This document shows positions 1 through 6,284 of a DNA stretch of 10,000 bases, one piece after another. Within the stretch, counting starts at the first letter, position 1, and each line of letters begins with the position of its first letter. Below the pieces are notes generated by a model. That model had not been told where the DNA came from, searched no databases, and worked only from the letters and a program-made list of their open reading frames with translations. The stretch lies in NCBI GenBank assembly GCA_027314845.1, contig DAHVAA010000044.1, positions 1-10,000 of the forward strand, written 5' to 3'. The translations under genes were made by a program, and so were the position numbers. Source of the DNA: Thermoplasmata archaeon (GTDB lineage: Archaea > Thermoplasmatota > Thermoplasmata > UBA184).

Positions 1-222
1 GGTGGCCCGCAGGCCCCCGTGGACGAGGACGGTCCCATCGTCCGACTCAAACCGTCCGCAGTCGAGGTCTCCCATAACCACGGCGTTCCCGTCGAAGCGA
101 GCGGTTCCGGCGACGGAGAGGCAAACGTCCACGTCGATCCGGACGTTCGGTTCGGCTCGGAGGTCGCCCTCGACGGTGCCGAGACGGATCCGGCTCCCCT
201 GCGGCACCCGTGTCTCGCTCAT
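1..222 (-). CDS. Polymer-forming (bactofilin-like) beta-rich protein, N-terminal part, cut by window edge
   Basis: An open frame of 74 codons starts with ATG at 222 and runs off the left edge without a stop, so only the N-terminus is present. The protein alternates short hydrophobic and polar stretches with glycines at regular spacing, for example GTVEGDLRAEPNVRIDVDV, then VVMGDLDCGRFESDDGTV and VHGGLRAT. This pattern fits the right-handed beta-helix of bactofilins and related polymer-forming proteins, whose repeats read like G-x-hydrophobic-x-G-D-hydrophobic. No signal peptide or membrane segment is visible. Members of such families form filaments or scaffolds in the cytoplasm or at the membrane; a role here is inference. 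A CTATAG box about 26 bases upstream supports the ATG as a leaderless start. The gene is divergent from the uracil-DNA glycosylase gene. The family call is by repeat pattern only, and a different beta-helix or beta-roll protein is possible. Confidence 0.6.
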   Translation of the reverse strand, partial: MSETRVPQGSRIRLGTVEGDLRAEPNVRIDVDVCLSVAGTARFDGNAVVMGDLDCGRFESDDGTVLVHGGLRAT

Positions 223-245
223 CGACACTCCATGGGAACTCCCTT

Positions 246-251
246 CTATAG
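246..251 (-). promoter_or_regulatory. TATA-like box for the leftmost minus-strand gene
   Basis: CTATAG lies in a GC-rich background, centred about 26 bases upstream of the ATG at 222. That is the spacing expected if transcription starts at or next to the start codon. The hexamer is palindromic, so orientation is inferred from the distance to the gene. Confidence 0.4.
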
Positions 252-307
252 GGGTAGGTCACCACCAGTGAGCATCCGGGTGGAGCGGCGGGGGGGGCTC
301 CGAACGG

Positions 308-315
308 CCATAAGG
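308..315 (+). promoter_or_regulatory. TATA-like box for the uracil-DNA glycosylase gene
   Basis: CCATAAGG is the only A/T-rich patch in the GC-rich spacer before the glycosylase gene. It is centred about 24 bases upstream of the GTG at 335, the spacing of a leaderless archaeal promoter. This supports GTG 335 as the true start. Confidence 0.45.
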
Positions 316-334
316 CTCGGGTCGTCACCCCGTC

Positions 335-1063
335 GTGGACGACAGCTTCGAGCGGGTGCGCACGGAGGTCCTCGGCTGCACCCGGTGTCCGCGACTCGTG
401 CGCTATCGGGAGCGGGTCGCCCGGGAGAAGAAGAGGGAGTTCCGGGCCGACACGTACTGGGGCCGTGGCGTCCCGGGTTTCGGCGACCCGGCCGCCCGCC
501 TCGTGGTGGTCGGCCTGGCGCCCGCCGCGCACGGTTCGAACCGGACGGGAAGGATGTTCACGGGGGACCGATCGGCCGCCTTCCTGGTCCGCGCCTTCCA
601 TACCGCGGGTTTCGCGAACCAGCCGACGTCAGTGCGTCGGGGCGATGGCCTGCGCTACACGGACCTCTATCTCACAGCGGCCGTTCGTTGCGCGCCCCCG
701 GAGAACCGTCCGTCGCCGTCCGAGCGGTCGAACTGCGCCCCCTACCTGTTGCGGGAGCTGGCGCTCCTGACGAACGCCCGAGCGGTCCTCGCGCTGGGGG
801 GGTTTGCATGGGACGCGGTCCGTGAGGTCGTTCCGACCGCGTACGGCGTACCCCGCCCCACGACCTCGTTCGCGCACGGGGCATGCGCGCCGCTCGGTCC
901 GGGGCGTCCGATCCTCTGGGGCTCGTACCACCCGAGCCCCCAGAACACGAATACCGGAAAGCTGACGGCGGGCATGCTCGTCGAACTGCTGGGCCGAATC
1001 CGGGCGTCCTACGAACCGAGAGGCTCGAGCGGGAAGGCTCCTCCGCGGGAGAGGGTCCCATGA
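335..1063 (+). CDS. Family 5 uracil-DNA glycosylase (UDGb type), iron-sulfur enzyme
   Basis: The enzyme removes uracil (and in this family other deaminated bases such as hypoxanthine) from DNA as the first step of base excision repair. The 242-residue protein starts at GTG. It carries the family 5 motif GLAPAAHGSNRTGRMFTGDR from residue 60, in which the polar catalytic residue of other uracil-DNA glycosylases is replaced by alanine. The second active-site loop, HPSPQNTNTG, is at 199-208. Four cysteines at 15, 18, 119 and 134 have the spacing of the 4Fe-4S ligands of the iron-sulfur UDG families. The last ~15 residues look like a disordered tail. A TATA-like box about 24 bases upstream supports the GTG start. 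The stop overlaps the tgtA start as ATGA, so the two genes are probably co-transcribed and translationally coupled. Family 4 is the main alternative, but the HGSNRTGRMFTG loop favours family 5. Confidence 0.9.
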   Translation: MDDSFERVRTEVLGCTRCPRLVRYRERVAREKKREFRADTYWGRGVPGFGDPAARLVVVGLAPAAHGSNRTGRMFTGDRSAAFLVRAFHTAGFANQPTSVRRGDGLRYTDLYLTAAVRCAPPENRPSPSERSNCAPYLLRELALLTNARAVLALGGFAWDAVREVVPTAYGVPRPTTSFAHGACAPLGPGRPILWGSYHPSPQNTNTGKLTAGMLVELLGRIRASYEPRGSSGKAPPRERVP

Positions 1064-3036
1064 CTCCGGGCGCTGGCTTCGAGGTCCTCGAGCGCGACGG
1101 CCTCGGGCGACTCGGCCGCTTCGAGACCCCCCACGGAGCGATCGAGACCCCCGCGCTCCTCCCGGTCGTCCACCCGGATCCCGAGCGCCAGCCCGTGCCG
1201 CCCTCCGAAATGCGAAGTCGCCTCGGGATCCGTGCGGTGATCACCTCGTCGTACATCATCTGGCGGACCCCACCCCTGCGCGCGAGAGCTCTCGAGGCCG
1301 GCGTCCACGGGCTGATCGGGTTCGATGGGTCGGTGATGACCGACTCCGGTGCCTTCCAGCAGCACGCGTACGGTTCGGTCGAGGTCGGCCCGGAGGAGAT
1401 CCTCGCGTTCCAGGGTGCGATCGGGTCGGATATTGCCACCGTGCTCGACATCTTCACCGAGCCCGAGACCCCGCACGAGGAGGCGGAGGCCGCGCTCCGC
1501 ACGACGATCGACCGGGCGCGCGCCGCGCGCACCGCCCGGCCCGGACTCCTCGCGGTGCCCGTCCAGGGTGGAGTGCACGATGACCTCCGCGCACGCTCGG
1601 CGGTCGAAGCGAGCCGGCTCGCGGACATCCTCGCGGTCGGAGGGGTGGTCCCCCTGATGGAACAGTACCGGTTCGTCGAGCTCGCGCGGTTGCTCGCCGC
1701 CGCGCGGCCGGCACTCTCCCCGGGGGCTGCCCTCCATCTCTTTGGCACCGGGCATCCGATGACCTTCGCGTTCGCGGCGCTTTTCGGCGTCGACCTGTTC
1801 GACTCGTCGGCGTACCACAAGTTCGCTCGCCGGGGGAGCCTCCTGTTCCCTGACGGGACGGTATCGCTCGACGAGCTTCGGGACCCGATCTGCCACTGCT
1901 GGCTGTGCGCGGAGAAGCCGCTCAGCGAGGTCGCGGGCCTCGCCGGTCCGGAACGCGAGCGACGGATCGCCTTCCACAACCTGGTCATGTCGGTCGAGGA
2001 GGTGGGTCGAGTTCGTCGGGCCATCCGGGACGGCACACTCTGGGAGCTCGCCGAACGCCGTTCGACCGCCCACCCCGCGCTGCGGGCCGGCCTGGTCGAA
2101 GCGCTGCGGCACACGGACGTCTTCCGAAGCACCGAGCCCGAGAGCCGACGGACGTTCCGGGAAGTGGTGACCGAGAGCCGACTTCGGCCCGCGGTGGTCC
2201 GATTCCGCGAGCGCGTCGCCGCCTACGTGGCCGGTCGGCCCTCCGCTCACGTCGCGCCTCGGGTCGGTCTGAGGCCGGAGTACCTCGAACACCTTCCGCT
2301 CACCGAGCGGACCGGAGAACCGATCTACTGGGAGACGGAGACTCCGATCGGTCGCGTGCCCCTCGAGCTCCTCGACCTCTACCCGGTCGGACCGTACCTC
2401 GGAGCGGACGAGTTCCTCAACCGCCCGCGCCACCTCGCCCCGTCCCGATTGCGCGCGATGGTCGAGGCCTCCTGGGGGGACCGCGTCGACCTCGACCGGT
2501 CCTGGAGCGACGCGTGGACGAGGTTCCAGGTTGATGCGCTCCTGCGGTGGCAGTACGGCGCCCCGGTGGCCGAGCGACTTCGGTCGGGGCTCGAGGGGGA
2601 GCGGTCCCGCCGGTCCGGTCGACTCCGAGCGATCCGAAGCTCCACGGGGATCGACTTCCACGTCGGAACGGACGGCGTCCCCCGGCCGTCGTTCCGCGGC
2701 GCGATGCGCCTGCATCGCATCCTCCCCGCCGGACGGCACCGGGTCGTGGCCGCCGAGGACGCCGTCCCGTTTGTCCGGTCCGGTCGCAGCCTGTTCTCCC
2801 GGTTCGTGGCCGCGTCGGACCCAGCGCTCTCCCCCGGCTCCACCGCCCTCCTGGTCGACCCGAACGATGAGCTCCTCGCGGTGGGTAGGCTCCTGCTCGC
2901 ACCCCACGAGATGAGGGCCCTGCATCGGGGAGTGGCGGTTCGAGTAACGGCCCACGCCGCCCGACCGGAGGACGGGGAAGAGCCCGAGCAAGAGGGCGAG
3001 GTCGCCGGAGCGGCGGAGGAGCGGGGAGGGCGGTGA
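1060..3036 (+). CDS. tgtA: Archaeosine tRNA-guanine transglycosylase (ArcTGT)
   Basis: The enzyme exchanges guanine 15 in the D-loop of archaeal tRNA for preQ0, the first tRNA-bound step of archaeosine synthesis. The 658-residue protein has the full ArcTGT layout. The catalytic TIM barrel covers about residues 5-330, with MTDSGAFQ at 93-100 (Asp95 is the base-binding/acid residue) and VDLFDSSAY at 244-252, whose Asp245 is the likely nucleophile. The zinc site is CHCWLC at 278-283 plus His306. Archaeal C-terminal domains follow, ending in a PUA domain at about 558-631 (AVPFVRSGRSLFSRFV and ELLAVGRLLL are typical), which binds tRNA. An acidic tail of about 24 residues closes the protein. The ATG at 1060 overlaps the glycosylase stop (ATGA). 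The frame stays open upstream to 883, but that part lies inside the glycosylase gene and has no family similarity I recognise. All catalytic and metal residues are intact. Confidence 0.96.
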   Translation: MTPGAGFEVLERDGLGRLGRFETPHGAIETPALLPVVHPDPERQPVPPSEMRSRLGIRAVITSSYIIWRTPPLRARALEAGVHGLIGFDGSVMTDSGAFQQHAYGSVEVGPEEILAFQGAIGSDIATVLDIFTEPETPHEEAEAALRTTIDRARAARTARPGLLAVPVQGGVHDDLRARSAVEASRLADILAVGGVVPLMEQYRFVELARLLAAARPALSPGAALHLFGTGHPMTFAFAALFGVDLFDSSAYHKFARRGSLLFPDGTVSLDELRDPICHCWLCAEKPLSEVAGLAGPERERRIAFHNLVMSVEEVGRVRRAIRDGTLWELAERRSTAHPALRAGLVEALRHTDVFRSTEPESRRTFREVVTESRLRPAVVRFRERVAAYVAGRPSAHVAPRVGLRPEYLEHLPLTERTGEPIYWETETPIGRVPLELLDLYPVGPYLGADEFLNRPRHLAPSRLRAMVEASWGDRVDLDRSWSDAWTRFQVDALLRWQYGAPVAERLRSGLEGERSRRSGRLRAIRSSTGIDFHVGTDGVPRPSFRGAMRLHRILPAGRHRVVAAEDAVPFVRSGRSLFSRFVAASDPALSPGSTALLVDPNDELLAVGRLLLAPHEMRALHRGVAVRVTAHAARPEDGEEPEQEGEVAGAAEERGGR

Positions 3037-3038
3037 CC

Positions 3039-3045
3039 TTTATTC
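3039..3045 (+). promoter_or_regulatory. TATA-like box for the 76-residue protein gene
   Basis: TTTATTC begins just after the tgtA stop. With the usual ~25-base distance, transcription would start near 3067-3070. That excludes the earlier in-frame GTG codons at 3050 and 3059 and leaves the ATG at 3089, with a leader of roughly 20 bases. Confidence 0.4.
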
Positions 3046-3088
3046 GGCCGTGCGGTTCGTGCTGCCGTCCTCCGAGTACGCACGGTCC

Positions 3089-3319
3089 ATGACGAAGACG
3101 TTCCTCTTGCTGCAGCTCGACAGTGAGGGAGCCCCCTATTCCGAGGTCGCCACGCTCCTCGAGGACCTCGGGTTCCGAGCCGAGACCGAAGGCTACGATT
3201 TCGTCTACGACTGGGGACGTCCGGCGAGCGTGGCGGAGTCGCTCAGCGTCGCGGACCGTATCCAGGAGTCGTTGCGGGGCAAGCGCGTCAACTTCCGGAT
3301 CGAGTCGAGCGAGGAATAG
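3089..3319 (+). CDS. Conserved-looking small protein of unknown function (76 aa)
   Basis: I do not recognise this protein. It begins MTKTFLLLQLDSEG. Its pattern reads strand (FLLLQL), helix (YSEVATLLEDLGF), strands (FRAETEG and DFVYDW), helix (SVADRIQESLRG) and strand (RVNFRIES), a beta-alpha-beta-beta-alpha-beta order compatible with a small ferredoxin-like fold. The composition is acidic, with no cysteine, signal peptide or membrane segment. The ATG at 3089 is chosen because a TATA-like box at 3039-3045 would place the transcript start downstream of the in-frame GTGs at 3050 and 3059, and because MTKTFLLL begins directly with the first strand. It sits between two tRNA-modification genes, tgtA and kae1. 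It does not resemble the KEOPS subunits Pcc1 or Cgi121 as I know them, so a KEOPS link would be guesswork. Codon use looks like that of its neighbours, so it is very likely a real gene. Confidence 0.75.
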   Translation: MTKTFLLLQLDSEGAPYSEVATLLEDLGFRAETEGYDFVYDWGRPASVAESLSVADRIQESLRGKRVNFRIESSEE

Positions 3320-3333
3320 GCCCCGCCCCTCCG

Positions 3334-3340
3334 TTATTAA
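3334..3340 (+). promoter_or_regulatory. TATA box for kae1
   Basis: TTATTAA stands out in GC-rich sequence and ends 26 bases before the kae1 ATG at 3366. The spacing implies a transcript that begins at or within a few bases of the start codon (leaderless). Confidence 0.55.
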
Positions 3341-3365
3341 CTCGCTCGCCACGACCCGAACGCCC

Positions 3366-4352
3366 ATGGTCGTCCTCGGGATCGAATCAACCGCTCACAC
3401 GGCCTCCGTGGGCCTCGTCGACGAGTCGGCGAAGGTGCTCGGCCTCGCCTCCGACATGTACCGCCCCTCGAAGGGAGGGATCCATCCCCGTGAAGCGGCC
3501 AACCATCACGTTGACCTCCTTCCCGAGCTCGTGCGTCGTGCGCTCGACGCGGCGCACGTCCGACCGAGCGAGGTCGAGGCGGTCGCCTTCGCCCAGGGCC
3601 CTGGCCTCGGTCCGTGTCTCCGCGCCGGTGCGACGGTGGCGAGGATGCTCGCGCTCGCCTGGGACCGCCCGCTCGTTCCCGTGAACCATTGCGTCGCGCA
3701 TGTCGAGATCGCGCGGGTGCTGAGCGGGCTCGATGACCCGTTGCTCCTCTATGCGAGCGGTGGAAACACCCAGGTCATCGCCTACGCAAGGGGACGCTAC
3801 CGTGTCCTTGGAGAGACGCTCGATATCGGGATCGGTAACTTTCTCGACAAGCTATGGATCGAGCTCGGGGGGACGTTCCCGGGGGGGCCGGCGCTGGAGA
3901 AGGAGGCGCTCGAAGGCCGCGAGCTCCTGCCGTTGCCCTACTCCGTCCACGGTATGGACGTCGCCTTCTCGGGGATCCTCACCGCCACCCTCGCGCTCCG
4001 TGCGAAGGGCGTCGCGCGGCCCGACCTCGCCTACTCGGTCGAGGTGACCGCCTACTCGATGCTGACGGAGATCACCGAACGCGCGCTCGCCCACCGGCGT
4101 CGGGATGCCGTGGTGCTCGGAGGTGGGGTGGCGTGCAACGAACGCCTCCGGTCGATGGTCCGGACGATGGTCGAGGGACGTGGGGGGACGATGTTCGCCC
4201 CACCCCGGTCGCTCTGCGTCGACAACGGTGCGATGATCGCCTGGACGGGCCATCTCGCGCACCGGGCTGGCGTCTCCGTTCCCGTAGAGGACTCGGCCGT
4301 TCAGCCGAGGCAGCGGACCGACCTTGTGGCGACCCCGTGGAGGGGAAGCTAG
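3366..4352 (+). CDS. kae1: KEOPS complex subunit Kae1, tRNA t6A37 threonylcarbamoyltransferase
   Basis: Kae1 transfers the threonylcarbamoyl group from TC-AMP to adenosine 37 of ANN-decoding tRNAs as the catalytic subunit of KEOPS. The 328-residue protein shows the ASKHA-fold signature throughout: VLGIESTAHTASVG at the N-terminus, GGIHPREAANHH at 38-48, SGGNTQVIAY at 131-140, DIGIGNFLDKL at 153-163, VAFSGI and LGGGVACNERL at 251-261. Metal-binding residues are in place: His108 and His112 (NHCVAHVE), Tyr129 and Asp286 (VDNGAMIAW). The C-terminus, PRQRTDLVATPWR, is the usual Kae1 end, and the stop follows at once. The protein is therefore not fused to the Bud32 kinase, unlike in several archaea. 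A strong TATA box 26 bases upstream supports the ATG at 3366, and in-frame codons further upstream overlap the preceding gene. No other KEOPS subunit is recognisable in the window. Confidence 0.97.
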   Translation: MVVLGIESTAHTASVGLVDESAKVLGLASDMYRPSKGGIHPREAANHHVDLLPELVRRALDAAHVRPSEVEAVAFAQGPGLGPCLRAGATVARMLALAWDRPLVPVNHCVAHVEIARVLSGLDDPLLLYASGGNTQVIAYARGRYRVLGETLDIGIGNFLDKLWIELGGTFPGGPALEKEALEGRELLPLPYSVHGMDVAFSGILTATLALRAKGVARPDLAYSVEVTAYSMLTEITERALAHRRRDAVVLGGGVACNERLRSMVRTMVEGRGGTMFAPPRSLCVDNGAMIAWTGHLAHRAGVSVPVEDSAVQPRQRTDLVATPWRGS

Positions 4353-4383
4353 TTCACTCGCCGCACTTTCTCGAAGGGAAGGA

Positions 4384-4389
4384 CTTACA
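4384..4389 (+). promoter_or_regulatory. Weak TATA-like box for the P-loop kinase gene
   Basis: CTTACA is the most A/T-rich patch in the 64-base spacer and lies about 30 bases before the ATG at 4417, in line with the other promoters here. The match is weak, and read-through from kae1 is equally possible. Confidence 0.3.
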
Positions 4390-4416
4390 CGCATCCCTAG
4401 GGAGCCACCCGGGCCC

Positions 4417-4923
4417 ATGAGCTTCTACGCGATCGTGCGGGGCCCCCTCGGAGTCGGGAAGTCCACCCTCGCCGGCGCGCTGGCGGATCGGCTGGGGGGC
4501 CAGGTGATCTCGATCGACTCGATCCTCGAATCCGAGGAGTGGGACGGTGGGTCGGAAGGCCTCTTTCTCCGGGCGAACCGTGTCGCGTCAGCTCGAGCCG
4601 AGGCGCTCCTCGTCCGGGAGGTGCCGGTGGTGTTCGACGGCAACTTCTACTGGCAGAGCGCGATCGACGACCTGCTCGCTCGCCTCCCGTACCCGAACGT
4701 GATCTTCGCACTGCGGGCGCCCCTCGAGATCTGCCTCGCCCGCGACCGGCTCCGCCCGCATTCGTACGGGGAGGAGGCCACGCGGGCCGTTTTCGAGAAG
4801 GTCGCCCGGGTCGACCGCGGCATCCCCATCGACGCGACGCAAGCGGTCTTTCGGATCCTGGAGGAGATGCGATCGCACCTTCCACCACCCCCGAGAGGGC
4901 GGGACGCCGACCCTCGGACCTGA
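4417..4923 (+). CDS. P-loop NTPase, small-molecule kinase-like (AAA_33/zeta-like), substrate unknown
   Basis: The 168-residue protein has a clear Walker A motif, GPLGVGKST at residues 9-17, directly after the first strand. An SIDSILES segment at 32-39 may hold the substrate-binding Asp. A hydrophobic strand ending in VVFDGNFYW follows at 71-79 and takes the Walker B/second-acid position. An arginine-rich lid, ARDRLRPHSYGEEATR, lies at 108-123, and IDAT is at 138-141. This layout matches small nucleoside, sugar or shikimate-type kinases and the AAA_33/zeta-toxin-like group. The substrate cannot be read from the sequence. The last ~15 residues are proline- and charge-rich and probably disordered. 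The gene follows kae1 by 64 bases. Bud32 is a different fold (a protein kinase), so this protein is not a hidden Bud32. The frame extends upstream into kae1, but the ATG at 4417 places Walker A at the usual distance from the N-terminus. Confidence 0.85.
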   Translation: MSFYAIVRGPLGVGKSTLAGALADRLGGQVISIDSILESEEWDGGSEGLFLRANRVASARAEALLVREVPVVFDGNFYWQSAIDDLLARLPYPNVIFALRAPLEICLARDRLRPHSYGEEATRAVFEKVARVDRGIPIDATQAVFRILEEMRSHLPPPPRGRDADPRT

Positions 4924-4960
4924 GGACGCGGTCCCGTTCCCGGGGCGTCGGCCCATGAAG

Positions 4961-4999
4961 GCCCGGGGAGTACCGGCGCGGCGCCGGACCGCTCCGGGC
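4961..4999 (+). repeat. Nested inverted repeat (potential hairpin) between the kinase and reductase genes
   Basis: An outer pair of arms, GCCCGGGGAG (4961-4970) and CTCCGGGC (4992-4999), can form 8 base pairs with a two-G bulge. It encloses a perfect inner repeat, CCGGCGC (4973-4979) and GCGCCGG (4981-4987). The element sits at about 40-76 bases after the kinase stop and just before a TATA-like box. No T-run follows, so it is not a classical terminator. It could be an RNA 3'-end structure or a protein-binding DNA site. GC-rich sequence yields such repeats by chance fairly often. Confidence 0.4.
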
Positions 5000-5007
5000 G
5001 CACCGGG

Positions 5008-5013
5008 GTTATG
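5008..5013 (+). promoter_or_regulatory. TATA-like box for the geranylgeranyl reductase gene
   Basis: GTTATG lies about 27 bases before the in-frame GTG at 5037 but only about 9 bases before the ATG at 5019. If it is the promoter, the reductase would start at GTG 5037 on a leaderless transcript. The match to consensus is modest. Confidence 0.3.
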
Positions 5014-5018
5014 AGGCG

Positions 5019-6284
5019 ATGCCCTCTGCGACGCGCGTGGAATCGATCGACGTCCTAGTGGTCGGTGCCGGCCCAGCCGGGTCGCACGCGGCCTACCACC
5101 TCGCGAAGGCGGGCCATCGGGTGGTCGTGATCGAGGAACACCCGAAGGTCGGCGAGCCGGTCCAGTGCGCGGGCCTCGTCTCCCGTCGCGTGCTCGAACT
5201 CGCGGGCTCGGAGTCGTTCGTCCGCACCTCGGTCCGGGGGGCGGCGGTCTTCGGACCCGCGCTCGGTTCGGTCTCGTTCCGTGCCGACGAGCCCCGGGCG
5301 TATGTGATCGACCGGCGGGGGCTGGACGTCTACCTCGCCGACCGCGCGGCCCGGGCGGGCGCGGAGTACCGGACCGGGACCCGCTTCGACCATCTCCTCC
5401 CGAGCGCGCCGCCGGATCGCGTCGGGGTGCGTCTCTCGCAGAGCGACGGTACGGTGGCCGACCTTGCCGTCCGTCTCATCCTCGGCGCCGACGGGGTTTC
5501 GAGCGCCGTCGCCCGCGCCTTCCGGCTGCGCCGACCGGTCGAGATCCTGCCCGCGTTCGAGGCGGAGTTCCCGAAGAGTCCGGGGGATCCGGACGTCGTG
5601 GAGGTCTATCTCGGTCGCCGGATCAGTCCGGGCCTGTTCGGCTGGTGGATCCCGGACGGCGCGGGGGGCGCGCGCATCGGCGTCGCCGCGGACGCGGACG
5701 GGATACCGGCCCGGACCTACTACGAGCGCCTTCTCGAGCACCTCGCCCGGCGGTTCGGCGCGCCGCTCGGCTCCGCGACCGCCTACCTCGCCTCCGGGAT
5801 CCCGATCGGAACGCTGCCCAAGACCCACGCCCCCCGCGTCCTGTTGATCGGTGACGCGGCGGCCCAGGTGAAGCCGCTCTCCGGCGGTGGGATCTTCACC
5901 GGCATGCGCTGCGCCGCGATCGCCGCCCGTGTCGCGGACGCCGCCCTCCAACGGAACGACCTCGGCGACGCCGCGCTCGGCGAGTACGACCGGGCCTGGC
6001 GAGCCGAGCTCGGGGACGAGTTCCAGCGGGCGCTCTATCTGCGACGCATCTTCACCCGGCTGTCCGACCCCGACCTCGACCGGGTCATCGAGGCATTGAA
6101 GGACGCGGGGTCGCGCGCGACGATCGTGGCGTTCGGCGACATCGACTTTCCGACGCACGTCGTGCGCGAGCTGCTTCGGTCCTCCCCGTCACTGGTACGG
6201 CTCCTGCCGAAAGCGCTGGGGGCGTGGATGGGGAGCTCGGCCTATCGAGCCCCGGACCTCGAGCCCGGTCCCCTTCGGAAGTAG
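5019..6284 (+). CDS. Geranylgeranyl reductase family FAD enzyme (archaeal ether-lipid saturation)
   Basis: The family reduces the double bonds of geranylgeranyl chains of archaeal membrane lipids, using FAD, at the membrane surface. The 421-residue product has the dinucleotide-binding motif VLVVGAGPAGSHAA at residues 12-25, the family motif EPVQCAGLVS at 46-55 with Cys50, the LGADGVSSAVAR segment at 155-166, the substrate-cavity motif GLFGWWIP at 205-212, and the second FAD motif LLIGDAAAQVKPLSGGGIFTG at 276-295 (written here in part of its context). There is no membrane segment; a helical C-terminal region ends the protein. The start is open to doubt. ATG at 5019 adds MPSATR before VESIDVLVV, but a TATA-like box at 5008-5013 favours GTG 5037, giving a start four residues before the first strand. 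The gene's 3' end overlaps a minus-strand gene by 43 bases. Some family members act on other prenyl substrates such as quinones. Confidence 0.9.
   Translation: MPSATRVESIDVLVVGAGPAGSHAAYHLAKAGHRVVVIEEHPKVGEPVQCAGLVSRRVLELAGSESFVRTSVRGAAVFGPALGSVSFRADEPRAYVIDRRGLDVYLADRAARAGAEYRTGTRFDHLLPSAPPDRVGVRLSQSDGTVADLAVRLILGADGVSSAVARAFRLRRPVEILPAFEAEFPKSPGDPDVVEVYLGRRISPGLFGWWIPDGAGGARIGVAADADGIPARTYYERLLEHLARRFGAPLGSATAYLASGIPIGTLPKTHAPRVLLIGDAAAQVKPLSGGGIFTGMRCAAIAARVADAALQRNDLGDAALGEYDRAWRAELGDEFQRALYLRRIFTRLSDPDLDRVIEALKDAGSRATIVAFGDIDFPTHVVRELLRSSPSLVRLLPKALGAWMGSSAYRAPDLEPGPLRK

Noticed and set aside
288..298. Run of eight G in the spacer before the glycosylase gene
   Set aside because: Homopolymer in noncoding GC-rich sequence with no partner structure; possibly prone to sequencing error but without effect on any gene.
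883..1059. Upstream in-frame extension of tgtA by 59 codons
   Set aside because: It lies wholly inside the glycosylase gene in another frame and precedes the normal ArcTGT N-terminus; the ATGA overlap at 1060 is the natural start.
672..2132. 486-codon minus-strand open frame opposite the glycosylase and tgtA
   Set aside because: Low-complexity Ser/Arg/Pro product crossing two real plus-strand genes; codon shadow.
1009..2991. 660-codon open frame on the minus strand opposite tgtA
   Set aside because: Its product is rich in Arg, Gly, Pro, Glu and His with no recognisable motif. It is an antisense shadow of a well-conserved gene in GC-rich DNA, where stop codons are rare.
4924..5018. Possible tRNA or small RNA in the structured spacer
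   Set aside because: No cloverleaf, T-loop or CCA-like end can be built; only the nested hairpin is present.
5055..6158. 367-codon minus-strand open frame opposite the geranylgeranyl reductase gene
   Set aside because: Antisense shadow; charged low-complexity product and no start-site signals.
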